Below, one piece after another: positions 25,877 through 34,599 of a stretch of DNA of 64,000 bases. The stretch is from Pseudomonas sp. FEN. Lineage in GTDB: Bacteria > Pseudomonadota > Gammaproteobacteria > Pseudomonadales > Pseudomonadaceae. The stretch spans positions 1 to 64,000 of the forward strand of contig NZ_CAJFDC010000025.1 of NCBI RefSeq assembly GCF_904067045.1. The letters run 5' to 3'. A program made the translations under genes and the position numbers. The notes beneath the pieces are model-generated. The model had not been told where the DNA came from and searched no databases. It worked only from the letters and a program-made list of their open reading frames with translations. Position 1 is the first letter of the stretch, and each line of letters opens with the position of its first letter.

Positions 25877-27661
25877 TCAGTGGGAGTGGCGTGGCTCACC
25901 GCTACGGGCGATGACGTTGAGATGCAGGGTGGCGGGCTCCAGACAGCCGCCCGTGGACAGTTGCCCGACCAGTTGCCGATACAGCTCCTGCCAGGGCGTT
26001 TGCGAGGGCGGAAAGCTTGGCGTCCAGTCCGCTCGGCGACGGGCCATTTCGTCTTCGTCCACCAGCAGGTTCACCGAGCGGGCATTGAGGTCAACCCGCA
26101 GCCGGTCGTTGGTTTTCAGCAACGCCAGGCCACCCCCGACTGCCGCTTCCGGAGACATGTTGAGGATCGACGGACTTGCCGACGTGCCGCTCTGACGGCC
26201 GTCGCCCAGGCAAGGCAGGGAATCTATACCGCGTTTGATCAGCGCCGCGGGTGGGTCCATGTTCACGACTTCGGCGCTGCCGGGGTAGCCCACGGTGCCG
26301 GCGCCGCGAATCACCAGGATGCAACGCTCGTCGATATCCAGGGCTGGGTCGTTGATGCGTGCGTGGTAATCCTCCGGCCCTTCAAAGACAATGGCCCGCG
26401 CTTCGAAGCTGTTTTCCGCGCCGGGTTCGGACAGGTAGGTCTTGCGAAAGGCTTCACCGACCACCGACATTTTCATGATCGCGCTGTCAAAGAAATTGCC
26501 GCTCAGCACGATAAAACCGGCGCTGTGCTTGAGTGGCGCGTCGTAGGGCAGGATGACGTCGGTGTTGCTGCTGGCGGTGGCCGTGACAATCTCGCCAATG
26601 CTCTTGCCGCTGACCGTGGCACAGTGTTCGTGCAGGCGTCCGGCCTTTTGCAGTTCGTGCATGACGGCCGGTACCCCGCCGGCGCGGTGGAAACCTTCGC
26701 CGAGGTATTTGCCGGCGGGCATGCAGTTGACCAATAGCGGCACATCCACGCCGATGCGCTGCCAGTCGTCCAGGCTCAGTTCAACGCCCATATGGCGGGC
26801 AATGGCAATCAGGTGCGGTGGGCAGTTGCTCGAAGCGCCCAGGGCCGAGGCGACGGCAATCGCGTTTTCGAAGGCTTGGCGAGTCATGATCTGCGAAGGC
26901 CTGACGTCTTGACGGACCAGTTCGCAAATGCGCTTGCCCGTGGCATAGGCCATCTGCCCGCGCTCGCGATACGGCGCGGGAATGCTGGCGCAACCGGGCA
27001 ACGACATGCCCAGGGCTTCGGCGAGGGCGTTCATCGAGAGAGCGGTGCCCATGGTGTTGCAGTGACCGATCGACGGCGAGGCGGCGGTGGTCATTTCCAT
27101 GAAGCCTTCGTAGTTGATCTCCCCGGCGGCCATCAGTTTGCGCGCGTGCCAGAGTACGGTGCCGGAGCCGATCAGTTCACCCTTGTGGTGACCGTCGAGC
27201 ATCGGCCCGCCCGACAGGACAATGGCCGGCAGGTTGGTGGTTGCGGCGGCCATCAGGCAGGCGGGGGTGGTCTTGTCGCAACCGGTGGTGAGTACCACGC
27301 CGTCCAGGGGGTAGCCATGGAGGATCTCCACCAGCCCCAAATAAGCCAGGTTGCGGTCGAGTGCCGCGGTCGGCCGGCGGGACTGCTCGGCGATAGGATG
27401 CACCGGGAACTCCATGGGAATGCCTCCGGCATCCCGAATGCCGGCCTTGACCCGTTGTGCGAGTTCCAGGTGGTGACGGTTGCAGGGCGTCAGGTCGCTG
27501 CCGGTCTGGGCAATGCCGATGATGGGGCGCCCCGACTGCAACTCGTCGCGGGTCATCCCGTAGTTCATATAGCGTTCGACATACAGGGCGGTCATATCGG
27601 CGTGGGCAGGGTCGTTGAACCATTGTTCGCTGCGCAAAGGGCGTTTGAGGGTGTCACTCAT
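25877..27661 (-). CDS. IlvD/Edd-family sugar-acid dehydratase (probably xylonate or arabonate)
   Basis: A 594-residue iron-sulfur dehydratase. The cluster cysteines C60 (SDLTPCNRHH), C128 (TTGCDKTTPAC) and C201 (SIGHCNTMG) are present, with K129 next to C128. This matches the spacing of pentonate dehydratases, where Cys59, Cys127 and Cys200 are the ligands. It removes water from an aldonate to give a 2-keto-3-deoxy sugar acid. It is 48 bp downstream of a XylX-like FAH protein in one operon and near a LysR gene, an MFS carrier and the xylose genes, pointing to D-xylonate or L-arabonate. Length excludes classical IlvD only weakly, but context argues against valine synthesis. Confidence 0.88.
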   Translation of the reverse strand: MSDTLKRPLRSEQWFNDPAHADMTALYVERYMNYGMTRDELQSGRPIIGIAQTGSDLTPCNRHHLELAQRVKAGIRDAGGIPMEFPVHPIAEQSRRPTAALDRNLAYLGLVEILHGYPLDGVVLTTGCDKTTPACLMAAATTNLPAIVLSGGPMLDGHHKGELIGSGTVLWHARKLMAAGEINYEGFMEMTTAASPSIGHCNTMGTALSMNALAEALGMSLPGCASIPAPYRERGQMAYATGKRICELVRQDVRPSQIMTRQAFENAIAVASALGASSNCPPHLIAIARHMGVELSLDDWQRIGVDVPLLVNCMPAGKYLGEGFHRAGGVPAVMHELQKAGRLHEHCATVSGKSIGEIVTATASSNTDVILPYDAPLKHSAGFIVLSGNFFDSAIMKMSVVGEAFRKTYLSEPGAENSFEARAIVFEGPEDYHARINDPALDIDERCILVIRGAGTVGYPGSAEVVNMDPPAALIKRGIDSLPCLGDGRQSGTSASPSILNMSPEAAVGGGLALLKTNDRLRVDLNARSVNLLVDEDEMARRRADWTPSFPPSQTPWQELYRQLVGQLSTGGCLEPATLHLNVIARSGEPRHSH

Positions 27662-27709
27662 GATTCATTTCTCTCTTGTAGTGGGTTGAATCGATGACCT
27701 GCGACGGTC

Positions 27710-28891
27710 TCAACGTGCGAGCAGATCGCGCGCCGCCAGATTGCGCAACAACGCACCGACGCCAAAGGTCCAGGGGGCGGCGTCGCAGCTGTGGGTGACC
27801 TGGTTGTGCAGACTGCCGAGCAGCGGGCTGCTGATCCTGACCTGATCTCCCAGTTTGTGGGTAAAACCGCTGCCGACATGATCGCGGTCCTCGGTCGGGG
27901 CGAACAGCGTACCGAGAAACAGCAGGAAGCCGTCGGGGTATTGGTGATTGCCGTTGAGGGTCTGGCTGGCCAGGTCCTGTGGGTCGCGGCTGATCTGACT
28001 CATCGAGCTTGAACCGTGCATCCGGTAACCGTCCTCGCCTTGTACCTGGAGGTCGATCACGCAAGCGCGAACATCATCCAGGCTGAAATGCTCGTCGAAC
28101 AGGCGAACGAAGGGCCCGATGGCGCAGGACGCATTATTGTCCTTGGCTTTGCTCAGCAACAACGCGCTACGTCCTTCGAAGTCGCGCAGGTTGACGTCAT
28201 TACCCAGCGTCGCGCCGTGGATCCGGCCACGGCTGTTCACGGCCAGAACGACTTCCGGTTCCGGATTGTTCCACTGCGAGCCAGGATGAATGCCAATCTG
28301 GCTGCCGCTGCCCACGGCGGCCAGGATCGGTGCCTTGGTGAAGATTTCCGCGTCCGGGCCGATGCCCACCTCCAGGTACTGGGACCACAGGCCCTGTTCG
28401 ATCAGCAAGGCTTTCAATTGCATGGCCTGGCTGGAGCCGGGAACGATCGCGCGCAGGTTGTCACCGATCACGCCTTGCACGGTTGCCCGTACTGCTTCGG
28501 CTTTGGCGGCGTCACCACCGGCCTGTTCCTCGATCACTCGCTCGATCATGCTGGCGGCGAAAGTGACCCCGGCGGCCTTGATCACTTGCAAGTCCAGGGG
28601 CGGCAACAGGTAGGGCAAGGACGGATCGGGATTGGAGCCGGTATTGGCCAGCAGGGTTTCGAGACTGGCAATGAAAGTGCCGGGCGTCTGCCGCACGGCC
28701 TGCAGTGGGGATTCGGATTCCAGCAAGTCGCTCAGGGTCGCGAAGCGGGCCGACAGATCGAACACGCCATCGCTGCGCAGGACGATCGGCGAAGGCCCGG
28801 CAATCCGGCCCGGAACCCAGGCGCGGCCGATCAGCGTGCCGGCCACGCCATCGACCGGCAGTGTGTTTTCGGGAGTAAGCAGTATCGACAT
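27710..28891 (-). CDS. FAH-family protein, probable 2-keto-3-deoxy-pentonate dehydratase (XylX-like)
   Basis: A 393-residue protein of the fumarylacetoacetate hydrolase fold. The metal-site motif EPEVVLAVNSRG (Glu-x-Glu) lies after GIHPGSQWNNP, and KAKDNNASCAIGP and DGFLLFLGTLF follow. Its length and pattern match the XylX group, which converts 2-keto-3-deoxy-xylonate to alpha-ketoglutarate semialdehyde in the Weimberg route. AGGAAG lies 7 bp before the ATG. First gene of the operon with the dehydratase. A palindrome shared with the MFS promoter lies 80-94 bp upstream. No semialdehyde dehydrogenase is present in the window. Confidence 0.82.
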   Translation of the reverse strand: MSILLTPENTLPVDGVAGTLIGRAWVPGRIAGPSPIVLRSDGVFDLSARFATLSDLLESESPLQAVRQTPGTFIASLETLLANTGSNPDPSLPYLLPPLDLQVIKAAGVTFAASMIERVIEEQAGGDAAKAEAVRATVQGVIGDNLRAIVPGSSQAMQLKALLIEQGLWSQYLEVGIGPDAEIFTKAPILAAVGSGSQIGIHPGSQWNNPEPEVVLAVNSRGRIHGATLGNDVNLRDFEGRSALLLSKAKDNNASCAIGPFVRLFDEHFSLDDVRACVIDLQVQGEDGYRMHGSSSMSQISRDPQDLASQTLNGNHQYPDGFLLFLGTLFAPTEDRDHVGSGFTHKLGDQVRISSPLLGSLHNQVTHSCDAAPWTFGVGALLRNLAARDLLAR

Positions 28892-28970
28892 GGCGCATCT
28901 TCCTGGTTCGTAAAGCCTTCACGCTAGGGGTCCCAGTCGATAAACTCCAATGAGATATTTTCAGTAATCA

Positions 28971-28985
28971 ATAACGGTTGGTTAT
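28971..28985. promoter_or_regulatory. Palindromic operator ATAAC-N5-GTTAT, copy 1
   Basis: ATAACGGTTGGTTAT lies in the gap between the XylX-like gene (minus) and the LysR gene (plus). A near-identical copy lies at 29983-29997, upstream of the MFS transporter; over 17 bp (ATAACG.TT.GTTATCG) only two central bases differ. This is the shape of a LysR recognition site (T-N11-A with dyad arms). Confidence 0.7.
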
Positions 28986-29005
28986 CGTTGTCCCGAGGAG
29001 CACTT

Positions 29006-29956
29006 ATGTCGGAACTGTCATTCTCCAGCGTCTGCGGCTGGCTTAAATTCAGGCATCTGCTGTTGATCGACACCTTGGGGCGCACGCGCAACATGCATCT
29101 GGCGGCTCAGCAGATGAACCTCAGTCAACCGGCCATCAGCAAGATGCTCAAGGAAATCGAAAGCTTGCTGGGCTTTGCCCTGTTCGAACGGCAACCGCGG
29201 AGCATGCCACCCACGGACCTGGGCGAGCATGTGCTGCGCTATGCGCAGATTGCCTTGAACGATGCACGCTCGTTCGTCGAGCAGATCAGCAGCCTGCGCG
29301 AGGGTGGCCATGGTCATCTGAAGGTCGGTGGGATTTTCGCCGCCACGGCGGTCGCGTTGCCCGAGGCCATTCTCCAGATCAAGCAACGCTGGCCGTTGTT
29401 GTCGATCGAAGTGGTGGAGCAGACCAGCAATCACCTGATGGAGATGCTCGAAGAGAAGAAACTCGATCTGGCGGTCGCCCGTTTCACCGATCAAGGCCAG
29501 CAGCAACGCTATGACTTCCAGCCCCTGGCCCCTGAGCCGTTCTGCATCGTGGTCAACAGCCGTCATCCGCTGGCCGCTGCCGGTCCTTCCTCGTTGCAGC
29601 AGTTGGTGGACTTGCCGTGGATTCTCTATCCGGTCGGCACGCCGATTCGCGGGCGCATGGAGCTGGCATTCGCCGAGGCCGGGGTGGCCATGCCGAGGAA
29701 CACCGTCGATACCATTTCCATGCAAACCTTCCTGCAGGTTCTACAGCGTGGGCCAATGATCGGCATGTTGCCGGAGGCCATGGTCCATCCGCTGATCGAC
29801 AGCGGCCAGCTGAAAATCCTGGATACGCCGTTGCACCTGGTGCCACAGGACTACGGCATCCTCACGCGCAAGGGCGAACATCTGCTGGGGGCGGCGCTGG
29901 AGTTTGCCGAAATACTGAAGGATAACGCCCGCTTGGCAAGCGATCAGGCCGGTTGA
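29006..29956 (+). CDS. LysR-family regulator of the sugar-acid module
   Basis: A 316-residue LysR protein. The helix-turn-helix is at about 15-75 (RHLLLIDTLGRTRNMHLAAQ, then QMNLSQPAISKMLKEIESLL), followed by an effector domain with GGIFAATAVALPEAIL. It resembles the GbpR subgroup, often next to sugar and sugar-acid genes. ATG at 29006 was chosen because GAGGAG is 5-6 bp upstream; an upstream ATG at 28988 has none. It is divergent from the XylX-like/dehydratase operon and upstream of an MFS gene; both promoters carry the same palindrome, so this protein very likely controls both. Confidence 0.9.
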   Translation: MSELSFSSVCGWLKFRHLLLIDTLGRTRNMHLAAQQMNLSQPAISKMLKEIESLLGFALFERQPRSMPPTDLGEHVLRYAQIALNDARSFVEQISSLREGGHGHLKVGGIFAATAVALPEAILQIKQRWPLLSIEVVEQTSNHLMEMLEEKKLDLAVARFTDQGQQQRYDFQPLAPEPFCIVVNSRHPLAAAGPSSLQQLVDLPWILYPVGTPIRGRMELAFAEAGVAMPRNTVDTISMQTFLQVLQRGPMIGMLPEAMVHPLIDSGQLKILDTPLHLVPQDYGILTRKGEHLLGAALEFAEILKDNARLASDQAG

Positions 29957-30263
29957 AATGGAAGAGTTGTTGGGGATTTTCGATAACGATTCGTTATCGG
30001 TTAATCCAAAAATGCCATTGGGAAAGAATCGATCCGCGGCAGTAGAGTACTGAGCAGATTCCAATCCGGGCCGGGAGACAGTCACGCCCGAACTGTCCGG
30101 CCAAACCGCTCACAGCGAGTACATGGCCACTACGGAACGGCTGGCCGTGGCGATCCTCGCGCCGCCGAATTGCTGCCATGGGAGTCTTTGGCCCGGCCAC
30201 CGTGGTGCCAGATCCATTCGATAAAAACAATCAGGCATGTCCACATGCCAAGGGGTTACCTTT
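29957..30263. other. Intergenic region upstream of the MFS transporter
   Basis: This 307-bp gap holds the second copy of the shared palindrome (29983-29997) and nothing else recognised as a gene. The short open frames on both strands here lack coding features. A ribosome site AAGGGG is placed before the MFS start at 30264. Confidence 0.5.
29983..29997. promoter_or_regulatory. Palindromic operator ATAAC-N5-GTTAT, copy 2
   Basis: ATAACGATTCGTTAT, extended to CGATAAC-N5-GTTATCG, so the arms are 7 bp and perfect. It lies about 270 bp upstream of the MFS transporter start and just after the LysR stop. Same arms and spacing as copy 1, which suggests one LysR regulon. Confidence 0.7.
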
Positions 30264-31649
30264 ATGCAAACGATCTCCGAACATTTGCCCGCGCAGGCGC
30301 AAGCCGGCGAACTCGATGTTGAAGACAAGATCTACCGCAAGGTCATCTGGCGAACACTTCCCGTCCTGCTCCTGTGCTACATGGCGGCCTATCTGGACCG
30401 CGTCAACATCGGTTTTGCCAAGCTGGACATGCTCAACGAGCTGCACTTCAGCAACACGGTCTACGCCCTGGGCGCCAGTATGTTCTTCTGGGGCTATTTC
30501 CTGTTCGAAGTCCCCAGCAACCTGTTGCTGCATCGCTTCGGCGCGCGCTTCTGGATCGCCCGCATCATGTTGAGCTGGGCGCTGATTTCCATGGCCGTGG
30601 CCTTCACCGTGCCGCTGGCGGCGTTTTTTCACATCGAATCGAGCACGATGTTCTACGTGCTGCGTTTCCTGCTGGGCATCTGTGAAGCCGGCTTTTTCCC
30701 GGGCGTGATCCTGTACCTCAATTATTGGTTTCCTACCCATCGACAAAGCCGGGTGATGTCCGGTTTCCTGATGGCCCTGCCGGTCAGCCTGACCCTGGGT
30801 GGGATACTCTCCGGTTGGCTGATGAACAGCATGCAAGGCGTGCGCGGAATGTCCGGCTGGCAATGGATGTTGCTCGCCGAGGGCATTCCCTCGGTGATCA
30901 TGGCCTTCATTGTGATCGTCTGCCTGGCCAACAACATCGACTCGGCCAAATGGCTTTCAGCCGCGGAAAAAGCCTTGCTCAAGGCCAATCTGCAGACCGA
31001 TAACCAGGGTAAGGCGACACGCCTGAGCGAGGTGTTCTTCAATTCGCGGGTGTGGTTGCTGGTGCTGATCCTGCTGAGCTTCAACACCGGCTTTTACGGC
31101 CTGGCGTTTTGGATGCCGTCGATCATCAAGAGCGCGGGCATCACCAACAACTTGCATATCGGCCTCCTCACCGCGATTCCCTATTCGATCGCCATGGTTG
31201 CGATGTTACTCAATGCACGACACTCCAACCGCACCGGTGAACGCCGCATGCACGCGGCGATTCCCGCTTTCATTGGTGGCGTCGGGCTGATCCTGAGTGC
31301 CTTTTTCGCCAACAACCTGGTCTTGTCCGTGCTGTTCCTCAGTGTTGCCGCTTCGGGGATCCTCAGCCTCATGCCGATTTTCTGGACGCTTCCGGGGACG
31401 GTGCTGTCGGGTGTCGCGGCCGCGGCGGGTATCGGCATGATCAATGCCATCGGCAACCTGTCCGGCTTCACTGGGTCGATGATCACCGCCGTGGCCGAGA
31501 ACCTCACCGGCAATATCAATAACGGCACCTACGTGCTGGCTCTGTGTCTGTTTATCAGCGGCGGGCTGATCTTGACGATTCCCGCCGCGATGCTGGGAAG
31601 GACACAGAAAACGGCTGCCACCGCCACGGCCAGGTTGGAAGCGGCATGA
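30264..31649 (+). CDS. MFS transporter, anion:cation symporter family (sugar acid uptake)
   Basis: A 461-residue inner-membrane carrier with 12 predicted helices. Family signs are YLDRVNIGFAKLDMLNEL after helix 1, GYFLFEVPSNLLLHRFGAR in helices 2-3 and NYWFPTHRQSRVMSGFLMA at the helix 4-5 loop, typical of the ACS family that imports hexuronates, galactonate, phthalate and tartrate. The ATG at 30264 has AAGGGG 8 bp upstream and was preferred to a start 9 codons earlier. Its promoter carries the same palindrome as the XylX-like/dehydratase operon, so the substrate is likely the aldonate degraded by those enzymes. Confidence 0.9.
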   Translation: MQTISEHLPAQAQAGELDVEDKIYRKVIWRTLPVLLLCYMAAYLDRVNIGFAKLDMLNELHFSNTVYALGASMFFWGYFLFEVPSNLLLHRFGARFWIARIMLSWALISMAVAFTVPLAAFFHIESSTMFYVLRFLLGICEAGFFPGVILYLNYWFPTHRQSRVMSGFLMALPVSLTLGGILSGWLMNSMQGVRGMSGWQWMLLAEGIPSVIMAFIVIVCLANNIDSAKWLSAAEKALLKANLQTDNQGKATRLSEVFFNSRVWLLVLILLSFNTGFYGLAFWMPSIIKSAGITNNLHIGLLTAIPYSIAMVAMLLNARHSNRTGERRMHAAIPAFIGGVGLILSAFFANNLVLSVLFLSVAASGILSLMPIFWTLPGTVLSGVAAAAGIGMINAIGNLSGFTGSMITAVAENLTGNINNGTYVLALCLFISGGLILTIPAAMLGRTQKTAATATARLEAA

Positions 31650-31783
31650 GCACGCAGGGCAAGCGGGTGCTGCTCACGGCGACCGGTCCAGCCCCGGCGC
31701 CTGGGTATCGCGGGACTGGGTGAATAGCATCGGGTCACGGTGCAAGCAGCCTGATCCGTGGGATGGTTGTTGGGCCTTTCAGA

Positions 31784-32920
31784 TCAGCGTCGTCCGCTCC
31801 GGGTACTCACATCGACCCATACGGCCAGCACCAGAATGCTGCCTTTGACAATCATCTGCCAGTAACTGTCTACGTCGAGCATGGACATGCCGTTGTCCAG
31901 GCTGGTGATGACCAGCGCGCCGAGGAGGGCGCCGTAAACGGTGCCGGAGCCGCCGCGCATGGAGGTGCCGCCGATGAAGCAGGCGGCGATGGCATCGAGT
32001 TCGCCCATGTTTCCGGCCGAGGGCGAGCCCGCGGCCAGGCGCGCGGTGTTGACCACGCCGGCGAGGGCGCACATCACGCCCATGATGCCGAAGATCCACA
32101 GCTTCACTGCCTGTACGTTGATGCCAGACAGGCGCGTGGCTTCCATGTTGCTGCCTACCGAGTAGACGCGTCGTCCGAACACAGTCTGGCTGGTCACGTA
32201 GCTGAACACGCCAAGCAGCATCAGCAGAAGCAGCACGGGAACCGGGATGCCATCGTAGCTGTTGAGGGTCTGGACGAACCCGGCCAGCACCGCGCCGATC
32301 AACACCACGCGCAACACGTCACGCACCAGTGAGTGGGCCGCCAAGCCATGCAGGGCGCGGTTGCGTCGCTGTTTCCAGGTCAGGAAAAGTGTCAGGGCGA
32401 ACAGCAGTACGCCGAGAACCATTCCTAGCGTATGGGGCAAATAACCCTGGCCGATGTAGACCAGCGGCGGTGATACCGGGGCAATGGTGGTACCGCCGGT
32501 AATCCCCAGCAGGATTCCGCGAAACGCCAGCATGCCCCCCAGCCCTACAATAAACGACGGGATGCGCAGGTAGGCGGTCATAAAACCGTTGCCCAAGCCA
32601 ATCGCCAACCCGCACAGGGCGACCACGCCCAGATTCGCCAACAGCGGCAAGTGATGGATCACGTCGAGAATCGCCGCCAGGCCGCCCAGCAGGCCCAGCA
32701 ATGAGCCCACGGACAAATCGATCTCGCCGCTGATGATCACCAGCACCATGCCGCAGGCGAGAATCCCGGTGATGGACATCTGCCGCAGCAGGTTGGAGAG
32801 GTTGCGCGGGGTCACAAACCCGCCGTCGGTTTGCCAACTGAAGAACAGCCAGATGATCGCCACGGCGATCACCAGCGCGAGCATTTTGTAGCGGCTGAAA
32901 ATGAGTTTGAGCTGATTCAT
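31784..32920 (-). CDS. xylH: Xylose ABC transporter permease XylH
   Basis: A 378-residue membrane subunit of the D-xylose importer. It has about 10 hydrophobic segments and the family signatures SGEIDLSVGSLLGLLGGLAA and LAFRGILLGITGGTT, then VGSNMEATRLSGINV near the ATPase-contact loop. It starts immediately after the xylG stop (no gap) and ends the xylAFGH transcript. Convergent with the MFS gene at 30264, with 134 bp between. Confidence 0.95.
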   Translation of the reverse strand: MNQLKLIFSRYKMLALVIAVAIIWLFFSWQTDGGFVTPRNLSNLLRQMSITGILACGMVLVIISGEIDLSVGSLLGLLGGLAAILDVIHHLPLLANLGVVALCGLAIGLGNGFMTAYLRIPSFIVGLGGMLAFRGILLGITGGTTIAPVSPPLVYIGQGYLPHTLGMVLGVLLFALTLFLTWKQRRNRALHGLAAHSLVRDVLRVVLIGAVLAGFVQTLNSYDGIPVPVLLLLMLLGVFSYVTSQTVFGRRVYSVGSNMEATRLSGINVQAVKLWIFGIMGVMCALAGVVNTARLAAGSPSAGNMGELDAIAACFIGGTSMRGGSGTVYGALLGALVITSLDNGMSMLDVDSYWQMIVKGSILVLAVWVDVSTRSGRR

Positions 32921-34471
32921 CTACGCGGTTTTCCGATCATTATTGTTATGGCCATGGCTGAGCGCGGCGGCGAGCACCCGTTCCTGGGTGAGCTCATGGT
33001 TGATGAAGTCGCCGCGCAACTGGCCTTCGCCGATCACCAGGACACGGTCGGAAACCCCCAGTACTTCGGCCAGCTCCGAGGACACCATGATGATCGACAC
33101 GCCTTCGGCCGCCAGCGCCCCCATCAGCTTGTAGATCTCATACTTGGCGCCGACATCCACGCCTCGGGTGGGTTCATCGAGAATCAGTACGCGGGGTTTG
33201 GTCATGAGCATCTTCGCCAGCACGGCTTTTTGCTGATTGCCGCCGGAGAGGCTGGTGATCGGCAGGAACGGACTCGCGGTCTTGAGGTGCATGCGCGAGA
33301 TTTCCCGGTCGATGCTGCCCAGTTCGGCTTCAGCATCGATGCGGGTCATTTTCGAGTAGTTGTCCAGGACGGCCAGGGTGATGTTCTGGCCGACCCCCAG
33401 GTCAGGAATGATGCCTTGGCGCTTGCGGTCTTCCGGGACCATGCACAGGCCGGCGCGGATGGCCTTGAGGGGCGTGCGTGTGTCGATCGGTTGGCCGTCC
33501 AGCCAGACCTCACCTTCGTGGCGCCCGGGGTAGGCGCCGAACAGCGCTGACACCAGTTCCGTGCGCCCGGCGCCGACCAGCCCGGCGATGCCGAGGATTT
33601 CCCCGCGCTTGAGGACGAACGAAATATCGTCGACCCGTTTGCGCTTGGGGTTGTCGACGTCGTAGCAGGTGACATGACGCGCCTCGAAAATCACCTCGCC
33701 GACGGCATGGGGTTCGGTGGGGTAGAGATTGCTCATTTCCCGTCCGACCATCTGGGTGATGATCCTCGGAATGTCCATGTTCGCCATGGCGGTAGTGGCG
33801 ATGTGTTTGCCATCGCGGATCACTGAAATGGTGTCGCACACGGCGGCCACTTCATCGAGTTTGTGGGAGATATAGACGCAGGCAACGCCCTTGGCCTTGA
33901 GGTCGCGAATGATGTCCAGCAGCACTTCGATTTCCGAACGGGTCAGCGCCGATGAGGGCTCATCGAGGATCAGCAGGCGCGCTTGCTTGTTCAGCGCCTT
34001 GGCGATTTCCACCAGTTGCTGGTAGCCACCGCCGTACTGTGACACCGGTAGCGATACGTTCATGTCCGGCACTTTGAGTTCACGCATCAGGCTTTCGGCG
34101 CGGTGGATCATCGCCGGGTAGTTCATGCGCCCGCCGGGCAGCGTCAGCTCGTGACCCATGAAGATGTTTTCGGCGACCGACAGATCGGGGACCAGGGTCA
34201 GCTCCTGGTGAATGATGACGATCCCGGCGGCTTCGGTTTCGCTGATCGATTGCGCTCTGAGCGGCTGTCCGTCCCAGAGGATTTCTCCGTCCCAGGTACC
34301 GTAGGGGTAGACCGCCGAGAGGACTTTCATCAGCGTGGATTTGCCGGCGCCATTCTCGCCGCACAGGCCGACGCATTCACCGGGTTTGACCTTGAGGTCG
34401 ATGCCATTCAGGGCTTTGACGCCACCGAAGGTTTTGACGATGCCGTTCATTTGCAGCAGGTAGTCGGACAT
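32921..34471 (-). CDS. xylG: Xylose ABC transporter ATP-binding protein XylG
   Basis: A 516-residue double ABC ATPase of the sugar-importer (RbsA/XylG) type. First cassette: Walker A GENGAGKST at 38-46, then QYGGGYQQLVEIAKAL and LLILDEPSSAL. Second cassette has a degenerate P-loop GIAGLVGAGRTEL, with LSGGNQQKAVLAK and VLILDEPTRGVD. Start ATG at 34471, where the protein begins MSDYLLQMNGIVKTFGG; the frame is open further upstream but covers an intergenic hairpin. The ribosome site is weak. Works with XylF and XylH. Confidence 0.95.
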   Translation of the reverse strand: MSDYLLQMNGIVKTFGGVKALNGIDLKVKPGECVGLCGENGAGKSTLMKVLSAVYPYGTWDGEILWDGQPLRAQSISETEAAGIVIIHQELTLVPDLSVAENIFMGHELTLPGGRMNYPAMIHRAESLMRELKVPDMNVSLPVSQYGGGYQQLVEIAKALNKQARLLILDEPSSALTRSEIEVLLDIIRDLKAKGVACVYISHKLDEVAAVCDTISVIRDGKHIATTAMANMDIPRIITQMVGREMSNLYPTEPHAVGEVIFEARHVTCYDVDNPKRKRVDDISFVLKRGEILGIAGLVGAGRTELVSALFGAYPGRHEGEVWLDGQPIDTRTPLKAIRAGLCMVPEDRKRQGIIPDLGVGQNITLAVLDNYSKMTRIDAEAELGSIDREISRMHLKTASPFLPITSLSGGNQQKAVLAKMLMTKPRVLILDEPTRGVDVGAKYEIYKLMGALAAEGVSIIMVSSELAEVLGVSDRVLVIGEGQLRGDFINHELTQERVLAAALSHGHNNNDRKTA

Positions 34472-34521
34472 GACGAGGTACTCACACGCAACAGGCGGGG
34501 CGACAGGGCTGGCCTGTCGAG

Positions 34522-34560
34522 AACCCCATGGGACCATGCTTCACTGGGTCCCACGGGGTT
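34522..34560. terminator. Intra-operon hairpin between xylF and xylG
   Basis: AACCCCATGGGACC (34522-34535) pairs with GGTCCCACGGGGTT (34547-34560): a 14-bp stem with one mismatch and an 11-base loop, in the gap between xylF and xylG. There is no T-run. Hairpins here in sugar-importer operons commonly protect the binding-protein message and lower downstream expression, giving more XylF than XylGH. That role is inferred. Confidence 0.55.
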
Positions 34561-34599
34561 GCGCTCAGGCTTCCAATCGAGTGGGTAAAGCTCGATGGG

